This document shows, piece by piece, positions 33,901 to 36,119 of a stretch of 36,119 nucleotides of DNA (position 1 is its first letter; each line of letters opens with the position of its first letter). The notes beneath the pieces are model-generated. The model was given only the letters and a program-made list of their open reading frames with translations, was not told the origin of the DNA and made no database searches. A program made the position numbers and the translations under genes. The DNA comes from Setaria digitata (Eukaryota; Nematoda; Chromadorea; Rhabditida; Setariidae). The stretch spans positions 1 to 36,119 of the forward strand of contig RCAB01000582.1 of NCBI GenBank assembly GCA_003640385.1, in the 5' to 3' direction.

Positions 33901-34750
33901 TCTAACATTCAAGATGCGTATTATGGTCGAATGATGCTTAAGCCAAGGGGAAAAAATCTCCGATCACAAGGTTTCTACTAGCTTTTCATTTTATTTAAGG
34001 AAACAAATACTTATTAGTGTTTTAACTAGCCAATGTTTGGCTTCTATAGTTGGATCCTTTCCAAAATGTTTTGAATTGATAATTATAATTTTCAAAATGT
34101 TAGATTGCTTTCGTTAAGTTAATCACTAACAGTATCAGTATCATGCCTCAGAATTTAATATTGTTTGCAGCACTTTACAACGCACTAGGTAATGTAGCTT
34201 CTCCAGAAGCAGAAACTAATGAGGTTCAGATTGATGTTGGAGAGGTGAAAGATCCATTTGAATCTTCAGAATACACACAGAAGGCAACTTCTGATCGAAG
34301 CATCTGTCTTCTAAAACCCAATGAAGGTCGTTTTTCTTGTTCCTTTATCGGCATCATTTTATTCATTTGCTCAAAAAATTTTTAGATAGTAGTAATTTAT
34401 CTAGGTAGAATAACCAAAAGTTTGCTGATGTATGTTAGAGTGACTCAGGCTATACAGAACTTGATCTCAGCAACAATTATATTTCAGGTCGAACATGTCG
34501 AGAAGATGAGTCACCTCCCAGAACCAATTTGCAATATTTCTATAGTAATCGTGACAAACGTTGCAAGCTTTATTTCTATCGAGGATGTGGTGGTAGTCAG
34601 AATCGGTTTGATACTAAAAGGCATTGCGAATTGACGTGCTCCGTAAGTAGCATGTTTATTTGATTCGGGAGATCCCGAAATGCGAAGGATATTTTTTGCC
34701 CGCTGATTCTTTTTTCTTTTATCTAGAAAATAAAAAACAGTCTGAAGTAG
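18873..34750 (+). CDS. mlt-11: MLT-11-like giant secreted multi-Kunitz protease inhibitor
   Basis: A 34-exon model keeps frame throughout and gives 3,070 aa. Exons: 18873-18942, 19244-19375, 19514-19780, 19981-20172, 20296-20427, 20855-21076, 21192-21389, 21636-22200, 22327-22532, 22632-22808, 22884-23078, 23360-23542, 23699-23911, 24104-24204, 24385-24535, 24810-26591, 27194-28654, 28746-29096, 29244-29432, 29656-29863, 29941-30200, 30359-30631, 30789-30959, 31407-31631, 31836-32009, 32279-32395, 32545-32709, 32875-33021, 33312-33401, 33596-33667, 33782-33970, 34171-34326, 34488-34642, 34727-34750. Order: signal peptide (about 1-23), Kunitz 1, thyroglobulin-1, Kunitz 2, lustrin repeat, Kunitz 3, Ser/Thr linker, Kunitz 4-6, antistasin-like, Kunitz 7, long linker, Kunitz 8-9, linker, lustrin repeat, Kunitz 10, two lustrin repeats, tail, Kunitz 11. 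Size and domain order fit C. elegans MLT-11, a matrix protein needed for moulting. Exons 7 and 25 have the least certain acceptors; the last exon is uncertain. Confidence 0.88.
19258..19581 (+). other. Kunitz unit 1 (atypical)
   Basis: Residues 29-90, split over exons 2 and 3. Six Cys are present (29, 38, 61, 70, 86, 90), but the C2-C3 loop has about eight extra residues and the usual GCGGN segment is replaced by GHCADD. RYYLRDNEC replaces the normal RWYYD stretch. P1 is Pro39, which would not suit a trypsin inhibitor. It is probably structural or has an unusual target. Confidence 0.75.
19983..20168 (+). other. Thyroglobulin type-1 domain
   Basis: Residues 158-219. ECERRRQASQ opens the domain, then VCTSDGSFRALQC, HCFCVDHNG and a final PDC. 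This is the C...QC...CxC.D.xG...C pattern of thyroglobulin type-1 domains, with CFCV in place of the usual CWCV. Some members inhibit cysteine or aspartic proteases. A single copy between Kunitz units is part of the MLT-11 layout. Confidence 0.85.
20331..20910 (+). other. Kunitz unit 2
   Basis: Residues 233-283, over exons 5 and 6 with a phase-1 intron just before the fourth Cys. CSTSVDPGPC, RWYYEEKEQQC, YSGCGGNGNNY and ECEKHC give a complete six-Cys fold. P1 is Thr243. Confidence 0.9.
20941..21060 (+). other. Lustrin-type Cys-rich repeat 1
   Basis: Residues 294-333, directly after Kunitz 2 in the same exon. CKNGLEPLRNDNGQLVNC, then CPNGYLC, and SACCP at the end. The C...C...C(P.GY.C)...CCP pattern is that of the lustrin-type Cys-rich repeat commonly found beside nematode Kunitz domains. 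Function is unknown, presumably structural or matrix-binding. Confidence 0.8.
21233..21385 (+). other. Kunitz unit 3
   Basis: Residues 353-403, in exon 7. CKLPKERGPC, LRFYYNSRLGEC, FFGGCEGNANNF and ECERIC. All six Cys have standard spacing. P1 is Asp363, which would disfavour trypsin-like targets. The exon acceptor (CTCTGAG at 21191) was chosen because it alone keeps phase; a better-looking CTCAG nine bases later does not. Confidence 0.87.
21636..22532 (+). other. Ser/Thr-rich linker 1 (exons 8-9)
   Basis: Residues about 405-661. Rich in Ser, Thr, Asn, Gln and charged residues (for example STTTTVTTAVEDLSTSVST), with no Cys. Probably disordered and possibly O-glycosylated. The two exons are joined by one of the only two phase-2 introns in the gene. 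Confidence 0.7.
22646..23068 (+). other. Kunitz units 4 and 5
   Basis: Kunitz 4 (residues 667-717): CMQRRDRGSC, RWHWDSERHTC, YSGCGGNGNNF and CFATC, with P1 Val677. Kunitz 5 (732-782): CEHSIHPGDC, RFAFDSTIGDC, YSGCGGNGNNF and CRNKC, with P1 Lys742. They lie in exons 10 and 11, separated by a 75-nt intron that has no in-frame stop. Kunitz 5 has a trypsin-type P1; Kunitz 4 would better suit elastase-like proteases. Confidence 0.9.
23383..23535 (+). other. Kunitz unit 6
   Basis: Residues 794-844 in exon 12. CQHPIEVGEC, RFAYDLVTNEC, YGGCGGNGNNF and CKTKC, with P1 Ala804. It closely resembles Kunitz 5 (shared RPFTY and GCGGNGNNFGS), suggesting a tandem exon duplication. Confidence 0.9.
23719..23799 (+). 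other. Antistasin-like domain
   Basis: Residues 854-880. The spacing CPPVDKSLC, MEPC, GCQEC, TC is that of antistasin-type domains, a second family of serine-protease inhibitors first known from leeches. It is followed by a short Thr/Ser/Glu-rich spacer. Exon 13 is joined by phase-1 introns on both sides. Confidence 0.75.
24190..24522 (+). other. Kunitz unit 7
   Basis: Residues 947-997, over exons 14 and 15. CSQPM joins DAGPC across a phase-0 intron, followed by RWFFDSNSGLC, YGGCAGNRNHF and CEIHC. P1 is Lys957, suitable for a trypsin-like protease. Confidence 0.88.
24810..28654 (+). other. Long Ser/Thr/Gln-rich linker 2 (exons 16-17)
   Basis: Two unusually long exons (1,782 and 1,461 nt) encode about 1,080 residues with essentially no Cys. 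Gln, Ser, Thr and Asn dominate, with Ser-rich tracts near 26340-26530 and Ser/Thr tracts near 27500-27730. Expected to be disordered and extended, with many potential O-glycosylation sites. The intron between them uses the consensus donor GTAAGC at 26592 and a TTTCAG acceptor; reading past the donor meets a stop at 26680. Confidence 0.75.
26350..26505 (+). repeat. Imperfect TCA trinucleotide repeat inside the linker exon
   Basis: A run of TCATCA, TCATCATCA and related triplets encodes poly-Ser/Thr within exon 16. Because the unit is three bases, length changes would keep frame. Confidence 0.65.
28937..29089 (+). other. Kunitz unit 8
   Basis: Residues 2147-2197 in exon 18, after an acidic Thr-rich lead-in. 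CVLPPDAGNC, RWFYNSQTGNC, YGSCGGNSNNF and CEAKC. P1 is Arg2157, the classic choice for trypsin-like targets. Confidence 0.9.
29276..29428 (+). other. Kunitz unit 9, lacking the 14-38 disulfide
   Basis: Residues 2211-2261 in exon 19. Only four Cys remain (2211, 2236, 2257, 2261), and their spacing is exactly canonical. The second and fourth Cys are replaced by Gly2220 and Glu2244 (HGNGYN in place of GxC, and YQGEGGNANQF in place of GGCGGN). KWYFNMRNLRC keeps the core. The missing pair is the disulfide that braces the protease-binding loop, so inhibition by the usual mechanism is unlikely. Confidence 0.85.
30469..30594 (+). other. Lustrin-type Cys-rich repeat 2
   Basis: Residues 2456-2497 in exon 22: CPNGFKPMQHSDGRPVMC, QCSSNSLC and FFCCP. 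Same family as repeat 1. The two preceding exons (20-21) are Cys-free, Gln/Thr-rich spacer. Confidence 0.78.
31472..31624 (+). other. Kunitz unit 10
   Basis: Residues 2589-2639 in exon 24: CIQEVDTGKC, RYFYDYRVGTC, YSGCGGNENNF and CQQKC, with P1 Thr2599. The start of the exon carries a small direct duplication (CCAGAGCAAC twice, at 31407 and 31431) that encodes SRATKYSVARATNIS. Confidence 0.9.
31871..32888 (+). other. Lustrin-type Cys-rich repeats 3 and 4
   Basis: Repeat 3 (residues 2654-2693, exon 25): CPYGEPPLGDNAPVIC, ECPKGYYC and NVCC. Repeat 4 (2752-2798, split over exons 27 and 28): CPDGSDALLDE, LCPVGYYC and LCC. A Pro/Gln-rich spacer (exon 26) separates them. For exon 25 the acceptor at 31835 was chosen because the earlier CCCAG at 31803 leads to a stop in the required phase. 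Confidence 0.75.
32890..34170 (+). other. Short spacer exons 28-31 before the last Kunitz unit
   Basis: After repeat 4, four small exons (ends at 33021, 33401, 33667 and 33970) encode Cys-poor spacer: a Pro-rich stretch (KIPPPPKVPPYFGLRP), a neutral segment and a longer piece with one lone Cys (EEEQCQIHFPLTG). All use phase-1 introns. These are the least certain exons of the model because they carry no domain; phase continuity is the only support. Confidence 0.55.
34305..34639 (+). other. Kunitz unit 11, C-terminal
   Basis: Residues 3005-3062, over exons 32 and 33. CLLKPNE, then GRTC, with a loop several residues longer than usual containing ESPPRTN, then YFYSNRDKRC, YRGCGGSQNRF and CELTC. 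All six Cys are present; C1-C2 has one extra residue. P1 is Arg3016. The gene ends only a few residues later. Confidence 0.85.
34729..34734 (+). terminator. AATAAA overlapping the last small exon
   Basis: AATAAA sits inside the proposed 24-nt terminal exon. If the last intron (GTAAGT donor at 34643) is kept, translation stops at TGA 34661-34663 and this hexamer would serve as poly(A) signal 66 nt later. If the intron is removed, the hexamer lies in coding sequence and another signal is needed downstream, where I see none that is clear. Confidence 0.4.
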
Positions 34751-35237
34751 ATTACACCTAGACATATTGAGATTGCATCAGTTCAGTTCTGTCTCCATAG
34801 AAATAGATAGATTCACCTATAAAATCATCTGTAATCACAAGCACATATTTCAGGGTGTGTAACGTTGAATGCTAGAAAGTGATTTTACTTGGATGGACAT
34901 GTTCTCATTCACGTCACCACTGAAGTCAACGTAATCGGAACACAATTCCTTGAACGTTGACAGTAGCACTTTTTTACCTGTATGTAAATGAACAAATGTC
35001 AGGTGACAGTCGATGTGAATATCTTCTGTTTTCCATTTTCGTCATTCGTTACTGTATCGATGGTCTTCAAGTAGTGCTTCTGGTTCATTAGTCTGATTGT
35101 CCAAGGTGCTTAATCTGTCAAAAGAGGTTCGATTTCTCTTTTATGTTGACTTCCCTTCTGAAAATTAAATAAAATCAGTGAAACTTACCAGATTTCCTAA
35201 GGTGGGCATGAAATTCGGGAATTTGTCGTTTACATAA

Positions 35238-35443
35238 ATGTATATAGACATCGAAAGGCATAATAAGCATCAATCCCCAACTGAATTTCTGGAATTAGCG
35301 AAAAAATGGCAGAAAACAATCAGACGATTTAAGGCGCCATTTTGTAAGTATACTCCAATTCAGATCTTTTATAAACCCTAATTTTAGATATTAAGAGACT
35401 AGTCCTGACGAAGTTTCCCATTAAACACTTTAAAGAGACATAA
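35238..35443 (+). CDS. Possible tiny two-exon gene
   Basis: An ATG at 35238 opens a frame reading MYIDIERHNKHQSP and EFLELAKKWQKTIRRFKAP up to a consensus donor (TTTT/GTAAGTAT, exon end 35343). A phase-matched TTTTAG acceptor at 35387 continues YIKRLVLTKFPIKHFKET to TAA at 35441-35443. AATAAA follows at 35525-35530. The product would be 53 residues, basic, with no signal peptide. It might also be the 5' end of a gene with other exons, or chance. The intron would be 44 nt. I do not recognise it. Confidence 0.3.
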
Positions 35444-35524
35444 GAGAATGCTCACCAGGAACAGTAAGAAAGGGTCTCAATTAACTTAGCATGTAATTAG
35501 AAACCTATTCAATAGAACAGCACA

Positions 35525-35530
35525 AATAAA
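35525..35530 (+). terminator. Possible polyadenylation signal of the tiny two-exon candidate
   Basis: AATAAA 82 nt after the TAA stop at 35443. Common by chance in this composition. Confidence 0.25.
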
Positions 35531-35801
35531 ACGGTAACGATGAAGTTTATGCGTAACAAAATAAAACAGTTCGGCATGAATTGTACTCAACTACCCGATT
35601 TTAAATCAAAATTTTCATACACCGATATTTCGCAATCAGTAGTTTTGTACATTTGCTTTAGTTATTACAAGTAATTAAATTAGAAATAAGCTATTACTCA
35701 TTATGGAGCAACAGTTATGTAGGATCAATGATTTGCTACTGAATATTACTCATATGATATATTAAAAGTCAGAATGTATCTACTAGGAAAGGAAACTATG
35801 C

Positions 35802-35824
35802 ATATATATATATATATATATATA
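35802..35824. repeat. AT dinucleotide microsatellite
   Basis: An uninterrupted (AT)n run of about 23 bases. Confidence 0.9.
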
Positions 35825-36063
35825 GGAAATCGGAAGCATGCTTGTTGACATTGTGACATTTAATTGTTAGTTGTTTGATTGAGCCAAAAAAATCGACCAC
35901 TCGAACTTCATGCTTAAAATTGTTCTTCGTTTTTCTATTTAATTATTGAAAAGAAAAAAATTAAAACAACACTTTAATCGTTGGCATTTCGTCAACGCTA
36001 AATCTTCACTGAGCGAATGAGAGACATAAGAAATGAAGCCTAAAAAACAGGGAAAAATGGATA

Positions 36064-36119
36064 TAATATGAGAAATGGTGGACTGGTAAAGGACAGGATG
36101 GACAGAGTATGAGAAATGG
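36064..36119 (+). repeat. Start of a possible tandem repeat at the window edge
   Basis: TATGAGAAATGG occurs at 36066-36077 and again at 36108-36119, about 42 bases apart. The purine-rich sequence between them contains GGACTGGTAAAGGACAGGAT. Only one full spacing is visible because the window ends, so an array is possible but not shown. Confidence 0.3.

Larger units (their letters stand above)
34751..36119. other. AT-rich 3' flank
   Basis: No supported large gene. It holds the small two-exon candidate listed below, an AT microsatellite and, at the extreme right edge, a partly repeated purine-rich segment. Confidence 0.45.

Overview
This is eukaryotic DNA from a nematode, most likely of the spirurid/filarial type (the clade is an inference). 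It is AT-rich, with genes split into many small exons, nematode-style TTTCAG/TTTTAG acceptors, possible spliced-leader acceptors just upstream of start codons, and a long ortholog of the nematode moulting gene mlt-11. All exon structures below were worked out by hand from reading frame, splice sites and phase matching; there is no transcript evidence.

Layout, left to right. (1) 27-1053 (+): the last five exons of a dynein-2 light intermediate chain gene (xbx-1/DYNC2LI1 family), cut at its 5' side by the window edge. (2) 1054-7190: about 6 kb of AT-rich intergenic DNA, with one coding-like minus-strand candidate at 5924-6237. (3) 7221-11099 (+): a complete 14-exon gamma-glutamyltranspeptidase gene, about 588 aa, with signal peptide and autocatalytic threonine. 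(4) 11100-18850: about 7.7 kb of mostly non-coding DNA, containing several unrecognised coding-like minus-strand fragments, an AT microsatellite and nuclear-receptor-like half-sites. (5) 18873-34750 (+): a 34-exon gene for a secreted protein of about 3,070 aa with eleven Kunitz-type units, one thyroglobulin type-1 domain, one antistasin-like domain, four lustrin-type Cys-rich repeats and two Ser/Thr-rich linkers (about 257 and 1,080 residues). This is the mlt-11 architecture. (6) 34751-36119: AT-rich flank with a possible tiny two-exon gene and an AT microsatellite.

The three main genes lie on the same strand but are kilobases apart, so nothing suggests an operon. Two of them encode secreted proteins that act outside the cell: the transpeptidase breaks down extracellular glutathione and related gamma-glutamyl compounds, and the MLT-11-like protein probably restrains proteases in the cuticle matrix during moulting. 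No mobile element with recognisable ends, CRISPR array, tRNA or rRNA was seen. The most unusual features are inside the mlt-11-like gene: a Kunitz unit that has lost exactly the 14-38 disulfide pair, a 75-nt stop-free intron of 3n length, and two possible 3' ends.
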